A DNA stretch of 64,000 nucleotides, from positions 62,001 to 126,000 of the forward strand of contig URAS01000004.1 of NCBI GenBank assembly GCA_900545825.1, read 5' to 3'. The stretch is from an uncultured Actinomyces sp. (GTDB lineage: Bacteria > Actinomycetota > Actinomycetes > Actinomycetales > Actinomycetaceae). The position numbers were made by a program, and so were the translations under genes. Within the stretch, counting starts at the first letter, position 1. Every line of letters starts with the position of its first letter. This document shows positions 17,404 through 26,568 of this stretch, piece after piece. The notes beneath the pieces were generated by a model. That model was not told the DNA's origin. It worked only from the letters and a program-made list of their open reading frames with translations, and did not search any database.

Positions 17404-18357
17404 TTACGCCTCCGAGAACGCCGCGCGCACCTGCACGGCGGTCCCATAGGACGCCTGGGCGCCCGTGCGCGCCGCCGCGAACGACGACACGTACGAGGCC
17501 ATCTGCGCGGCTTCGACCAGCGTCTTCCCGCTGGCCAGCGCCGCAAGGATGGTCCCCATGAAGCTGTCGCCGCACCCCGTCGTGTCGCGGACCTTGACCT
17601 TGAATGACGGAATCGTCGTCACGTCCTTGCCGTCGAGGACGACCGAGCCCTTGGCACCCAGCGTGATGATCGAGCGAGAGAAGCCGAAGGCCTCCATCGC
17701 CCACGCGACGCGGTCCCAGTCGGCCTGATCGGTCACCGTCATGTTGAGCAGCTGACCGGCCTCGTGCTCGTTCACGATGAGGACGTCGGCATTCTCGATG
17801 AGCTTCTTCGGCAGCTTGGCGATAAACGGCGAGTCGTTGAGGACGACCGTGCCGCCGGCCTCGTGCGTGATCCGCGCGGCTTCCTCGACGACCTCCATCG
17901 GCGTCTCGAGGCACAGGCCCAGCACGGGCACCTCGGCAAGCTGCTTCTCGATGGTGCTCAGCCATTCGAGATCCAACGTCGCGTTAGCGCCGGCCGAGTA
18001 GACAATCGTGTTTTCGCCCTTGGCGTCGACCGTGATCATCGTCGTCCCCGACGGGCCCGGCACCTCGGTGATCGCCGACACGTCGACGCCGGCCTCGGAA
18101 AGGCACCGCTTGAGGAAGCCGCCGTTGCGGTCCTGCCCGACGGCGCCGAACATCCGCACCTGGACACCCAGCTTCGCGGCCGCGGCCGCCTGGTTGCCGG
18201 ACTTGCCGCCCGGCAGGATCTCGAGCGACCCGCCCGGCACCGTCTCGCCCGGCTTCGGCAGGCGCTCGGTCGACACCGTGTAGTCGGCATTCATCGACCC
18301 CAGCACGCCGACGACGCCGTCCAGCTGGGTGAGGTCGTTGAGAATGTCACTGCTCAT
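17404..18357 (-). CDS. rbsK: Ribokinase (PfkB family)
   Basis: A 317-residue sugar kinase that phosphorylates ribose to ribose-5-phosphate. The N-terminal signature is GGKSGNQAAAAAKLG near 50-64, and the C-terminal PfkB signature DTTGCGDSFMG near 250-260 supplies the catalytic aspartate. The family usually has DTTGAGD; Cys in place of Ala is tolerated. The ATG abuts the TAA of the preceding nucleoside hydrolase gene, so translation is coupled. Context (two nucleoside hydrolases upstream) makes ribose released from nucleosides the likely substrate. Confidence 0.92.
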   Translation of the reverse strand: MSSDILNDLTQLDGVVGVLGSMNADYTVSTERLPKPGETVPGGSLEILPGGKSGNQAAAAAKLGVQVRMFGAVGQDRNGGFLKRCLSEAGVDVSAITEVPGPSGTTMITVDAKGENTIVYSAGANATLDLEWLSTIEKQLAEVPVLGLCLETPMEVVEEAARITHEAGGTVVLNDSPFIAKLPKKLIENADVLIVNEHEAGQLLNMTVTDQADWDRVAWAMEAFGFSRSIITLGAKGSVVLDGKDVTTIPSFKVKVRDTTGCGDSFMGTILAALASGKTLVEAAQMASYVSSFAAARTGAQASYGTAVQVRAAFSEA

Positions 18358-19323
18358 TTACTCCTCCTTCGTGGGGACTGAATGCTCGCTCAAACGCCGC
18401 ACGGCGTCGACAACCAGGTCCCAGAAGCGGTCGGCATCCAGTGTTGTCGCCACCTGGGTGTGGCATTCCTTCCCCACGGTATCCCGGAAATCGGCCACGG
18501 TCATGCCGGTCGTCAATTCCCCGTGGGTCTCGACGCGCACCGGCACTCGCTTGGTCTGGACGATCGTCGGGTCGATGAGGTAGGCCAGCGTGCACGGGTC
18601 GTGAACCGGCGGGTCGTCGAAGCCCTGATTGTCTTGGTAGGCCTTGCGGAAGAACGCCATGAGGCCGAGGAAGAAGCTGCCCAGGTCGGTGCCGAGGGCG
18701 AGGATCTTTTCCTCGACGGCGCTGGTGGCCAGTGCCTGGTGGGTGAGGTCGAGGCCGACCATCGTCAGCTCCCAGTCCTCGTCGAACACGATCGCGGCGG
18801 CCTCCGGGTCGACGGCGACGTTGAACTCGGCCACCGCCGACCAGTTGCCGACGTGATAGCCACCGCCCATGATGACGATTTCGCGGACGCGCGAGACGAT
18901 CCGCGGCTCCATGCGCACGGCGAGGGCGATGTTCGTCAGCGGCCCCGTCGCGACGAGGGTGAGCTCGCCCGGCTCGGACTCCATGACCATCCGAATGATC
19001 GCGTTGACCGCGTGTTCCTTCTGTAGTTTGGCCGTCACCGGCGGCAGCGTGACGCCGTCCAGCCCCGTCGACCCGTGGATTTCGCCGGCCGTCTCGACCT
19101 TGCGGAGCAGCGGACGCTCGGCGCCGCGGTAGACGGGAATGTCCTCGCGCCCCAGCTTGGCGAGGACGCCCTGGGCGTTCCGCGTCACCTTGTCGATGAC
19201 CTGGTTGCCGCCGACGGTCGTGATCGCCCGCAGGTCGATCGCGTCGTTGCCGAGCGCCAACATGATGGCGACGGCATCGTCGTGCCCGGGATCGCAGTCG
19301 AGAATAATGGGACGTCCGGTCAT
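18358..19323 (-). CDS. Nucleoside hydrolase A (inosine-uridine preferring type)
   Basis: A 321-residue ribohydrolase that splits nucleosides into base plus ribose. The calcium-binding cluster DCDPGHDD is at 9-16, with TTVGGN near 36, VATGPLTNIAL near 123 and MGGGY near 152. The start codon overlaps the stop of hydrolase B (ATGA), and its own stop touches the ribokinase ATG. Base specificity cannot be read from sequence. Confidence 0.93.
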   Translation of the reverse strand: MTGRPIILDCDPGHDDAVAIMLALGNDAIDLRAITTVGGNQVIDKVTRNAQGVLAKLGREDIPVYRGAERPLLRKVETAGEIHGSTGLDGVTLPPVTAKLQKEHAVNAIIRMVMESEPGELTLVATGPLTNIALAVRMEPRIVSRVREIVIMGGGYHVGNWSAVAEFNVAVDPEAAAIVFDEDWELTMVGLDLTHQALATSAVEEKILALGTDLGSFFLGLMAFFRKAYQDNQGFDDPPVHDPCTLAYLIDPTIVQTKRVPVRVETHGELTTGMTVADFRDTVGKECHTQVATTLDADRFWDLVVDAVRRLSEHSVPTKEE

Positions 19324-20285
19324 TTCACGGTCTCCTTCCTGGCCGCCGCGCCAACGCGGGCCATGAACTCCTCAAGGAAACGGTCGACGTCGACCCCGAC
19401 GGCGACCTCGGTTGTCGGGTTGGGGGCGCCGATCCGCTCGGGATTGCCGATCGTGCGGCCGCGGGTCGGACCCTCGACGTCGACACTCATGTGGATCGGC
19501 AGCGTCGTCACGAGCGTCGGGTCGATTGCCACACCGACGGCCAGCGGATCGTGCAGCCCGCATCCGCCCAGGTGAGGCGCGGTCGTTTCGTACGCCTTGA
19601 TGTAGTAATCCGTCATGTCGGCGAGGAACGTCGCCGCCGGCGTCCCCATCTCGCGCCACTGCGCCGTGTGCTCGTAGGTCAGCAGCGTCTGCAGCGTGAC
19701 GTCCAGCCCGATCATCGTCACCGGCGTCGGCGAACGGAACAGGAGATTCGCCGCGTCCGGGTCCTGGTTGATATTCGCCTCGGTCCACGCGTTGACGTTG
19801 CCCGGCACGGTCAGCGCGCCACCCATGAGGACGACCTTGCCGATTTGGTCGGCGATCTCGGGGGCGCGCTCGAGCGCCGTCGCAATCGTCGTCATCGGCC
19901 CCGTCGGCACGTAGACAAGATCTTTTCCGTAGGTCTTCACTGCGTCGATCAACAGCTCGACCGCGCACTGGTCCCCCGCGCCACGCTGCGCGTCGGGGAT
20001 CTCGACGTCGCCGATGCCGTTGCGGCCGTGGATGAACTGTGAGATCTCCATGACCTCGAACGAATCCTTCTCGAGGGCGTGGCCCGGACCGGCCACGACC
20101 TCCACCTCGGGGTGCCCCAGTAGCTCCGTCACCGCCAAGGCGTTGCGGACGCCCTGCTCGACGAGGACGTTACCGTACGTCCCCGTGATCGCAATGAGGT
20201 CGACCTCGGGGCTGCCCAGGGCATAGGCGATCGCGAGGGCGTCGTCGATGCCGGTATCGAGATCAAGAATGAGTTTGTGCGCCAT
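19320..20285 (-). CDS. Nucleoside hydrolase B (inosine-uridine preferring type)
   Basis: A 321-residue paralog and first gene of the operon. It has DLDTGIDD at 8-15 in place of the more usual DxDPGxDD, then TGTYGNV, VPTGPMTTIA and MGGAL. The ATG follows GAAAGGTGAC by two bases. Having two diverged hydrolases in one operon suggests complementary base preference (inference). The 196-nt gap upstream to ilvE should hold the operon promoter; I see no strong consensus box there. Confidence 0.93.
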   Translation of the reverse strand: MAHKLILDLDTGIDDALAIAYALGSPEVDLIAITGTYGNVLVEQGVRNALAVTELLGHPEVEVVAGPGHALEKDSFEVMEISQFIHGRNGIGDVEIPDAQRGAGDQCAVELLIDAVKTYGKDLVYVPTGPMTTIATALERAPEIADQIGKVVLMGGALTVPGNVNAWTEANINQDPDAANLLFRSPTPVTMIGLDVTLQTLLTYEHTAQWREMGTPAATFLADMTDYYIKAYETTAPHLGGCGLHDPLAVGVAIDPTLVTTLPIHMSVDVEGPTRGRTIGNPERIGAPNPTTEVAVGVDVDRFLEEFMARVGAAARKETVK

Positions 20286-20481
20286 AAGTCACCTTTCTGT
20301 GAGCCATCTGGCTTGGAACGCTGGTCTCCAGAGTACCGGCGGACGGTGACCGATGGAACAATTTGGCGCGGCCGCAACGTCGCCCCACACGATCGGAAGG
20401 CCGTAGAAACGGCTCGTCCCCGCCAGCTGCGGCGGTCCGAAAGAAACCGTAGCTGACGAGGACGAATCGGGAAAAAGGCGA

Positions 20482-21621
20482 CTAGTCGCAGATCTTGTAC
20501 GTCCAGCCGTAGGGGTCCGGAGTGATCCCCAGCTGAATGCTCGTCAACTGGTCGTAGACCGCGCGCGTCACGGGGCCGACGGGCAGCGTGACGTCGAAAT
20601 CGTCGGCGCCCAGGCGGCCGATCGGCGTGACGACGGCGGCGGTGCCGCAGGCGAACAGCTCGGCGACCTCGCCGGACTCGATGCCCTCGACCAGCTCGAC
20701 CAGGGGGATGTCCGTCTCGTGGACAACCGTCCCGTTGTCGCGCAGCAGCCGCATGATCGCCGCACGCGTGCCGCCCTCGAGGACGGTTCCCGAGTCGACC
20801 CGGGGCGTGCGGACCGTGCCGTCCTCCATGACGACGAAGATGTTCATGCCGCCCAGTTCCTCGATGTTCGTGCCGGTGACGTCGAGGAAGCAGACCTGCG
20901 AGAACCCCTGGTCGGCCGCGAGCTTTTGGGGCAGCAGGCTGGCCGCGTAGTTGCCGCCGGTCTTCGCCGCGCCCGTGCCGCCGGGGCCCGCACGGTGATA
21001 GTCACGAACCAGGCCGATCGAGACGGCCTCGAAGCCTCCGGCAAAGTACGGACCCGACGGCGAGGCGATGCAGTAGAAGTCGACCTCGCTGGCCGGGTGA
21101 ACACCCAGGTGGGGCTCGGTTCCGATCATGAAGGGACGCAAATACAGCGACGTCCCCTCGCCCTGCGGCACCCACCGCTCGTCCGCGCGGACCAAATCGA
21201 CGAGGGCGCCGATGAAATCGCCCTCGGGGAGTTCGGGCAGGCACATGCGCCGAGCCGACGCGGCGAATCGGGCCTCGTTGTAGGCGGGGCGGAAGGTCCA
21301 CACCGAGCCGTCGGCGTGGCGGTACGCCTTGATGCCCTCGAAGCACTCCTGGCCGTAGTGGAAGATCGTCGCCGAGGGGGCCAGCTGGATCGGGCCGTAG
21401 TCGATGACCTCGCGAGACGTCCACCCATCGGCAGCCGACCAGTGGGCGTGAACCATGTGGTCGGTGAAGTCGACGCCGAACTTCAGCTCGCGCATAATCC
21501 GCTGGTATTCGGCGTCGGATACCCGCTGTCCGCCCTCTTTCAGCGGGAACCGACCGGCGACCTCATCGGCGCTCGGAGCGGGCTTTTCCTGCTGGCTGAC
21601 GGGATTAAATGTCCAGGTCAT
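20482..21621 (-). CDS. ilvE: Branched-chain amino-acid aminotransferase
   Basis: A 379-residue fold-type IV PLP aminotransferase doing the final step of Leu, Ile and Val synthesis. The PLP lysine lies in GAAKTGGNYAAS near 215, with YGQECFEGIKAYRH near 91 and the phosphate-binding segments GTRAAIMRL and FACGTAAVV near the end. The length is the long actinobacterial type. GAGAGGA lies nine bases before the ATG. It is 53 nt downstream of leuB on the same strand. Confidence 0.96.
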   Translation of the reverse strand: MTWTFNPVSQQEKPAPSADEVAGRFPLKEGGQRVSDAEYQRIMRELKFGVDFTDHMVHAHWSAADGWTSREVIDYGPIQLAPSATIFHYGQECFEGIKAYRHADGSVWTFRPAYNEARFAASARRMCLPELPEGDFIGALVDLVRADERWVPQGEGTSLYLRPFMIGTEPHLGVHPASEVDFYCIASPSGPYFAGGFEAVSIGLVRDYHRAGPGGTGAAKTGGNYAASLLPQKLAADQGFSQVCFLDVTGTNIEELGGMNIFVVMEDGTVRTPRVDSGTVLEGGTRAAIMRLLRDNGTVVHETDIPLVELVEGIESGEVAELFACGTAAVVTPIGRLGADDFDVTLPVGPVTRAVYDQLTSIQLGITPDPYGWTYKICD

Positions 21622-21674
21622 GACGACCCATCCTCTCTTTCTTCACAAGTGACGTCGCGAGGGCGCCGGGTATT

Positions 21675-22736
21675 TTATTGAGCCATGGCGGCGAGGATGT
21701 CGTCGCCGACCTGCACCGTCGACCTGACCAGGGGGTCTCCCTGGCTGGCGGCCGCGGCTCGCCGGTCCATGTCGGCCGCAATCGCGGCCTCGATCCGGCG
21801 GGCCTGGTCGTCCCACCCCAGGAAGTCGAGCATGAGAGCGACCGAGGCGATCGTTGCCGTCGGGTCGGCCACGTTCTTGCCCGCGATATCGGGCGCCGAA
21901 CCGTGGACGGGCTCGAACATCGACGGGTGGGTGCGGGTGGGATTGAGGTTACCCGACGCGGCCAGCCCGATCCCCCCGGTGACGGCGCCGGCCTCGTCGG
22001 TCAGGATGTCGCCGAACAGGTTGTCGGTGACGATGACGTCGAAGCGGGACGGGTCGGTGACCATATAGATCGTCGCCGCGTCGATGTGGCAGTAGTCGTG
22101 GGTGACGTCCGGGAAGTCGCGGGCCACCTGGTCGACGATGCGAGCCCACATCCCGCCGGCGTTGACGAGGACGTTGTGCTTGTGGACCAGCGTGACTTTC
22201 TTGCCGCGCGTGCGGGCGAGCTCGAACGCGTAGCGCACGGTGCGTTCGACGCCCATCGCCGTGTTGACCGACACCTCGGTGGCGACCTCGTCCGGCGTCC
22301 CCTGCCGCAGGGTGCCGCCGTTTCCGCAGTACAGGCCCTCGGTGCCTTCGCGGACGACGACGAAATCGATCGCGCCCGGATCCTTCAGCGGGGTCGGCAC
22401 GCCCGGGTACAGCTTGGACGGGCGCAGGTTGATGTAGTGGTCGAGGTTGAACCGCAGCTTGAGCAGCAGGCCGCGCTCGAGGACGCCCGACGGCACCCTG
22501 GGGTCACCGATCGCGCCCAAAAGGATCGCGTCGTTGTCGTCGATGCGCGCGAGGTCGTCCTCGGTAAGGATGTCGCCGCTGGCGAGGTACCGGTCGGCCC
22601 CCAGGTCGATGACGTGACGGTTAAGCGTCACGGCCTCGTCGGCGAGGGCGCGCTGGAGGATCTTTTCGCCTTGGGCGACGACTTCCGGGCCGATGCCGTC
22701 ACCGGCGATCACGGCAAGGTCAAGTGTGGTTGGCAT
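21675..22736 (-). CDS. leuB: 3-isopropylmalate dehydrogenase
   Basis: A 353-residue NAD-dependent decarboxylating dehydrogenase of leucine synthesis. Motifs include AGDGIGPEV at the N-terminus, VVREGTEGLYCG near 127, VHKHNVL near 182, and the metal/substrate block NLFGDILTDEAGAVTGGIGL near 240, followed by PVHGSAPDIAGK. The ATG follows a TAAGTT box by seven bases, so a leaderless transcript is likely; TAGGGG in the gap is only a weak ribosome site. Downstream ilvE is probably co-transcribed. Confidence 0.96.
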   Translation of the reverse strand: MPTTLDLAVIAGDGIGPEVVAQGEKILQRALADEAVTLNRHVIDLGADRYLASGDILTEDDLARIDDNDAILLGAIGDPRVPSGVLERGLLLKLRFNLDHYINLRPSKLYPGVPTPLKDPGAIDFVVVREGTEGLYCGNGGTLRQGTPDEVATEVSVNTAMGVERTVRYAFELARTRGKKVTLVHKHNVLVNAGGMWARIVDQVARDFPDVTHDYCHIDAATIYMVTDPSRFDVIVTDNLFGDILTDEAGAVTGGIGLAASGNLNPTRTHPSMFEPVHGSAPDIAGKNVADPTATIASVALMLDFLGWDDQARRIEAAIAADMDRRAAAASQGDPLVRSTVQVGDDILAAMAQ

Positions 22737-22738
22737 AC

Positions 22739-22752
22739 CCCTAAACTTAGGG
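22739..22752. promoter_or_regulatory. Palindrome and -10 box at the leuB start
   Basis: CCCTAA and TTAGGG flank two bases, ending three bases upstream of the leuB ATG. On the minus strand it contains TAAGTT (22749-22744), seven bases before the start codon, matching a leaderless -10 box. The symmetry might be an operator or coincidence. Confidence 0.4.
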
Positions 22753-22811
22753 CGCCCCGGCGCTTCCTCCGACAGGCGCCCGCCATATGAAACCGCCCCG
22801 CGCCGGTCGCC

Positions 22812-24263
22812 CTACAGCTGGGCGTGGATGACCGCGTCGGTGCCGCCCGACTCGCGGACCTGCCAGACGATCGACCCGTGCAATTCCGAGCTGACCAGCG
22901 TCTTGACGATCTGGGTGCCGAGGCCCGTGCTGGGCGCCTGGGGGTCGATCCCCGTGCCGTCGTCGATGACGTGGATGACCGTGTGCCCGTCCTCGCGCTG
23001 CGACGTCACCGTGACCGTGCCCGACGTGCGGCCCTCGAAGCCATGTTCGACAGCGTTCGTCACCAGCTCCGCCAGGACCACCGCGAGCGCGGAGGCGGCG
23101 TCGGCGTCGACTCGGCCGAAGGTGCCGGAGAGGGAGGTGGTGACTTTTTGGTCGGGTGCGGCGGTTTGGGCGGCCATACGGATGATGCGGTCCATCATCT
23201 GGTCGAAGTCGACGGTTTCGTCGATGTTTTGGCTGAGTTCTTGGTGGACTTGGGCGATGGTGGCGACGCGGCGTTCGGCTTCGCCGAGGGCCTGCTTGAC
23301 TTCGGGGTTGTCGGAGCGGCGGGCCTGCATGCGGAGGAGGGCCGAGACGGTTTGGAGGTTGTTTTTCACGCGGTGGTGGATTTCGCGGATGGTCGCGTCT
23401 TTGGAGAGGAGTTCGCGTTCTTTGCGGCGCATTTCGGAGACGTCGCGGCATAGGAGGGCGGCGCCGGCGCGTTCACCGTCGCGGAAGAGCGGGAGGGCGC
23501 GGAGTGAGACGGTGCCGGAGGATGATTCGACTTCGGAGACCCACGCGGCGCGGCCCATGACGACGACGGCGAGGGTTTCGTCGACGGGCGCGGTGGAGGA
23601 GACGAGGTCGGTGACGACCTCGGCGAGGATGCGCCCTTCGAGGGAGTCTTTGTAGCCGAGTCGGCGGAAGCACGAGCGGGCGTTGGGGGTGATGTGTTGG
23701 ACGAGGCCGTCGTTGTCGAGGTAGATGGCGCCGTCGGAGACGCGGGGGATGCCGTGGGAGGACGAGGTGGGCGCGGATTCGTAGGGGTAGCGGCCGACGG
23801 CCAGCATCGAGGCGAGGGCGTCGGCGATTTCTTCGAACCAGCGGAGGGATTCGGCGTTGCGGCGCATCGACTGTGAGGACGTTTCGAGGGAGCAGACGGC
23901 GACGTTGCGGCCTTCGACGCAGACGGGGACGTGGACTTCGGACACGGAGTATGAGCCGGCCCACCGTAGTTCGGGGGCGTAGCGGGGTGCGCTTTCGTTG
24001 AGGGCTTGTTTGAGTTGGGCGGCACGCATGGGCGACGCGTAGAGTCCGACGACGTCGTCGAGGTGGATGGTGGCGCCGGTGCCGGGGCGGCATTGCGCGA
24101 CGGCCATGTATCGGCCGTCGGAGCCTTGGACCCATAAGACCGCGTCGGCTAGGGCAAAGTCGGACAACACTTGCCAGTCCGAGACGAGCACGTGGAGACG
24201 GTTGATTTCTTCGCGCGACAGGTCGGCGCCGATCGAGGTGACGAGGTCGTTGAGGCTGCTCAC
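22812..24263 (-). CDS. PdtaS-like sensor histidine kinase (GAF-PAS-HisKA_2)
   Basis: A 483-residue soluble kinase resembling mycobacterial PdtaS, which signals to an RNA-binding ANTAR regulator. No membrane segment is visible. Residues about 15-150 form a GAF-like domain and 175-275 a PAS domain. The phospho-acceptor is in EIHHRVKNNLQTVSALL (H296 or H297), the N box is ELVTNAVEHG (399-408), and later ATP boxes are DDGTGID and GLGTQIV. The GTG start follows TAGACT by seven bases. Codons 1 to about 384 favour GAA and CAA, while the last hundred favour GAG and CAG, an abrupt switch. No PdtaR gene lies in the window. Confidence 0.93.
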   Translation of the reverse strand: MSSLNDLVTSIGADLSREEINRLHVLVSDWQVLSDFALADAVLWVQGSDGRYMAVAQCRPGTGATIHLDDVVGLYASPMRAAQLKQALNESAPRYAPELRWAGSYSVSEVHVPVCVEGRNVAVCSLETSSQSMRRNAESLRWFEEIADALASMLAVGRYPYESAPTSSSHGIPRVSDGAIYLDNDGLVQHITPNARSCFRRLGYKDSLEGRILAEVVTDLVSSTAPVDETLAVVVMGRAAWVSEVESSSGTVSLRALPLFRDGERAGAALLCRDVSEMRRKERELLSKDATIREIHHRVKNNLQTVSALLRMQARRSDNPEVKQALGEAERRVATIAQVHQELSQNIDETVDFDQMMDRIIRMAAQTAAPDQKVTTSLSGTFGRVDADAASALAVVLAELVTNAVEHGFEGRTSGTVTVTSQREDGHTVIHVIDDGTGIDPQAPSTGLGTQIVKTLVSSELHGSIVWQVRESGGTDAVIHAQL

Positions 24264-24270
24264 GTGGCTA

Positions 24271-24276
24271 AGTCTA
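24271..24276 (-). promoter_or_regulatory. -10 box of the PdtaS-like gene (leaderless type)
   Basis: TAGACT on the minus strand lies seven bases before the GTG start at 24263. No ribosome site is present between them. Confidence 0.5.
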
Positions 24277-24366
24277 TCCTGCGGTTTTCGGGCCAGGCTC
24301 TGATATTCTCACGACAGATTGGGGGCCGGGCCTGGGGCTCGCCTCCACTGTCGAGGGGAGGACCGT

Positions 24367-24870
24367 GTGGATTTTTCACACGCTGTTGATTACGCCGGAA
24401 GCCCGGACGACGTCTGGCGGATGCTGACCGACCAGCACTTTTATGAGTTGCGTGCGTCGCGCCTGGAGCGGGTGCGTGCGGCCGAGGTCACGCTGACGCG
24501 CGCGGGCGACCAGATCAGTGTCGTGACGAAGGCGACGGTCGGCGTCCCCCAGATTGACCCTCGATTGAGGTCGCTGTTGCCCACTGAGTTGACGGTCACA
24601 GCGGTGGAGATCTGGGGCGCTCATTCGGCGGAGGGTGCTTCGGGCACGCTGGCGGTCGACGTCGCGGGCGTTCCCGCGACGATCACGGGGCGGACCAGCA
24701 TCACGCACGAGGACGCCGGGTCCAGCCGGCGTTTTTGGGGTGAGGCGAAATCGTCGGTGCCCCTGTTCGGGCATGCGATCGAGGAGGAGGTCGCCGTGTT
24801 TGCCGCCGACCTTGCCCACGCCGAGGCCGAGGCCCAGGCCGCCTATGCCGCCGAGCTGCCCGCCCACTAG
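24367..24870 (+). CDS. DUF2505 domain protein
   Basis: A 167-residue protein of the START/SRPBCC-like DUF2505 family, common and uncharacterised in Actinobacteria. The GTG at 24367 has GAGGGGAGG about six bases upstream; an upstream frame to 24319 is open but lacks a site. Visible are FSHAVDYAGSPDDVWRMLTD at the N-terminus, then alternating strands and a C-terminal helix rich in Ala/Glu. It is divergent from the PdtaS-like gene. Confidence 0.85.
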   Translation: MDFSHAVDYAGSPDDVWRMLTDQHFYELRASRLERVRAAEVTLTRAGDQISVVTKATVGVPQIDPRLRSLLPTELTVTAVEIWGAHSAEGASGTLAVDVAGVPATITGRTSITHEDAGSSRRFWGEAKSSVPLFGHAIEEEVAVFAADLAHAEAEAQAAYAAELPAH

Positions 24871-24979
24871 GCGGTTCGCGACCGTCCTCCCCTGTCGGCG
24901 CCCGACGCTGCTGATGCCCGTCGGTGGCGGCGGCGATAGGCTAAAGCACACAGTCTTACCCGCGTAAAGGAGCCCTCTC

Positions 24980-25759
24980 ATGCGTGTTCCATCCGTCACC
25001 GGCCTGGGAAAACACGTTCCGACGCCCTCGCGGCGGACGAAGGACGCGATGAAGGGCATCCCGAAGATCCGCTCGTTGAGCGACGCCGTTGACGTCGCCA
25101 TGGAGCTGCCGGCCACGCGCGTCGACGAGTACACCCGCAAGCTCATCGCGTCCCACCCGGACGCGTCGATCGCCGACTTGCAGGCGATCGCCACGCGCAC
25201 CTACATTTCGCGCGCGGGCACCCTGTCCGGCGTCGTCGGCGCCAGCGCGGCGATTCCCGGCACGGGTACGGCGGTCGCGACGACCCTCACCGCCGGTGAG
25301 CTGTCAACCTTCTACCTCAACACCACGCTGTATGTCCTCACGATGGCGGAGCTGCAGGGAGTGCCGGCCACCGACCTCGACCAGCGGCGTCTCCTCGTCT
25401 CCACGTCACTGCTGGGCGAGGAGGGCGCGAAACTGGTCTCCGACCAGCTGGGCCTGTCGTCGTTGGCGTGGGCGCGCTCGCAGCTCAAGCACCTGTCCTC
25501 CCCCACTCTGCGCAGCGTCAACAAGGCGCTGACGAAGTATGCGGCGAAGCGCACGGCCAAGACCGCGTCGCGGCGTATGGTCGGCCGCCTGCTGCCGTTC
25601 GGGCTGGGCGCCGCGGTCGGCTACTTCTCTGGCCGCAAGATCGCGCAGACCGTCGTCGAGGGCATCCGCACGTCGCTGGGTGACGCGCCCGCCGGCACGG
25701 GCGCCGACGTCCTCGCCCGCATGAACGCCAACCAACCTGCCGTGGAGACCACTCGATGA
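24980..25759 (+). CDS. Conserved membrane-associated protein, family uncertain
   Basis: A 259-residue protein with AAAGGAG eight bases before the ATG. The central part (residues about 70-125) is small-residue rich (GVVGASAAIPGTGTAVATT) and followed by hydrophobic helices, recalling EcsC or DUF697 proteins. A second glycine-rich hydrophobic stretch (LLPFGLGAAVGYFSG) lies near 210 after a strongly basic helix. I cannot name the function. It overlaps the thyA start by four bases (ATGA), so it is translationally coupled to thyA and folA. Confidence 0.8.
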   Translation: MRVPSVTGLGKHVPTPSRRTKDAMKGIPKIRSLSDAVDVAMELPATRVDEYTRKLIASHPDASIADLQAIATRTYISRAGTLSGVVGASAAIPGTGTAVATTLTAGELSTFYLNTTLYVLTMAELQGVPATDLDQRRLLVSTSLLGEEGAKLVSDQLGLSSLAWARSQLKHLSSPTLRSVNKALTKYAAKRTAKTASRRMVGRLLPFGLGAAVGYFSGRKIAQTVVEGIRTSLGDAPAGTGADVLARMNANQPAVETTR

Positions 25760-26559
25760 CCGCAACCTCGCACACCTACGAAGACCTGCTGGCCGACATC
25801 CTCGCCAACGGCTCCGAAAAGTCGGACCGCACCGGCGTCGGCACCCGATCCGTTTTTGCACGCCAGCTGCGCTACAACCTGTCCGAGGGCTTCCCGCTGA
25901 TCACGACGAAACGCGTGTTCTTCCGGGGAATCGTCGCCGAGCTGCTGTGGTTCTTGTCCGGGTCGTCCTCGATCCAGCCGCTGCTCGACCAAAACGTCCA
26001 TATCTGGGACGAGTGGGCTAGCCCCGAGGGCGACCTCGGGCCCGTCTACGGCGTCCAGTGGCGGTCGTGGCCGACCCCAGACGGCGGCACGATCGACCAG
26101 ATCAGTCAGCTGGTCGACACGTTGCGCACCGACCCCGCGTCGCGGCGGATGATCGTGTCGGCGTGGAACGTCGGCCAGCTCGACCAGATGGCGCTGGCGC
26201 CCTGCCACCTGCTGTTCCAGGCGTACGTCGCCGACGACAAGCTGTCGCTGCAGGTCTACCAGCGCTCGTGCGACATGTTCCTCGGCGTGCCCTTCAACAT
26301 CGCGTCCTACGCGCTGCTCACCCACATGCTCGCCCAACAGGCCGGGCTGGGCGTCGGCGACCTCGTGTGGACCGGCGGCGACTGCCACATCTATTCCAAC
26401 CACGTCGAACAGGTGCAGACTCAGCTGTCCCGTGAGCCGCGGCCGTTCCCCACCCTCGAGCTGGACCGAGCGCCCTCAATCCTCGAGTACACGCCCGACA
26501 TGATTCGGGTGACGGGCTACGACCCCCACCCCGGCATCAAAGCGCCGGTCGCGGTCTAG
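25756..26559 (+). CDS. thyA: Thymidylate synthase
   Basis: A 267-residue ThyA converting dUMP to dTMP with methylene-tetrahydrofolate. The nucleophile is C150 in MALAPCHLLFQ; other marks are SDRTGVGT near 23, QWRSW near 101, RRMIVSAWN near 130, and QRSCDMFLGVPFNIASY in the dUMP site. It overlaps the preceding gene by ATGA and is followed nine bases later by folA, the usual partner that regenerates tetrahydrofolate. Confidence 0.97.
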   Translation: MTATSHTYEDLLADILANGSEKSDRTGVGTRSVFARQLRYNLSEGFPLITTKRVFFRGIVAELLWFLSGSSSIQPLLDQNVHIWDEWASPEGDLGPVYGVQWRSWPTPDGGTIDQISQLVDTLRTDPASRRMIVSAWNVGQLDQMALAPCHLLFQAYVADDKLSLQVYQRSCDMFLGVPFNIASYALLTHMLAQQAGLGVGDLVWTGGDCHIYSNHVEQVQTQLSREPRPFPTLELDRAPSILEYTPDMIRVTGYDPHPGIKAPVAV

Positions 26560-26568
26560 GGGGGCGGG

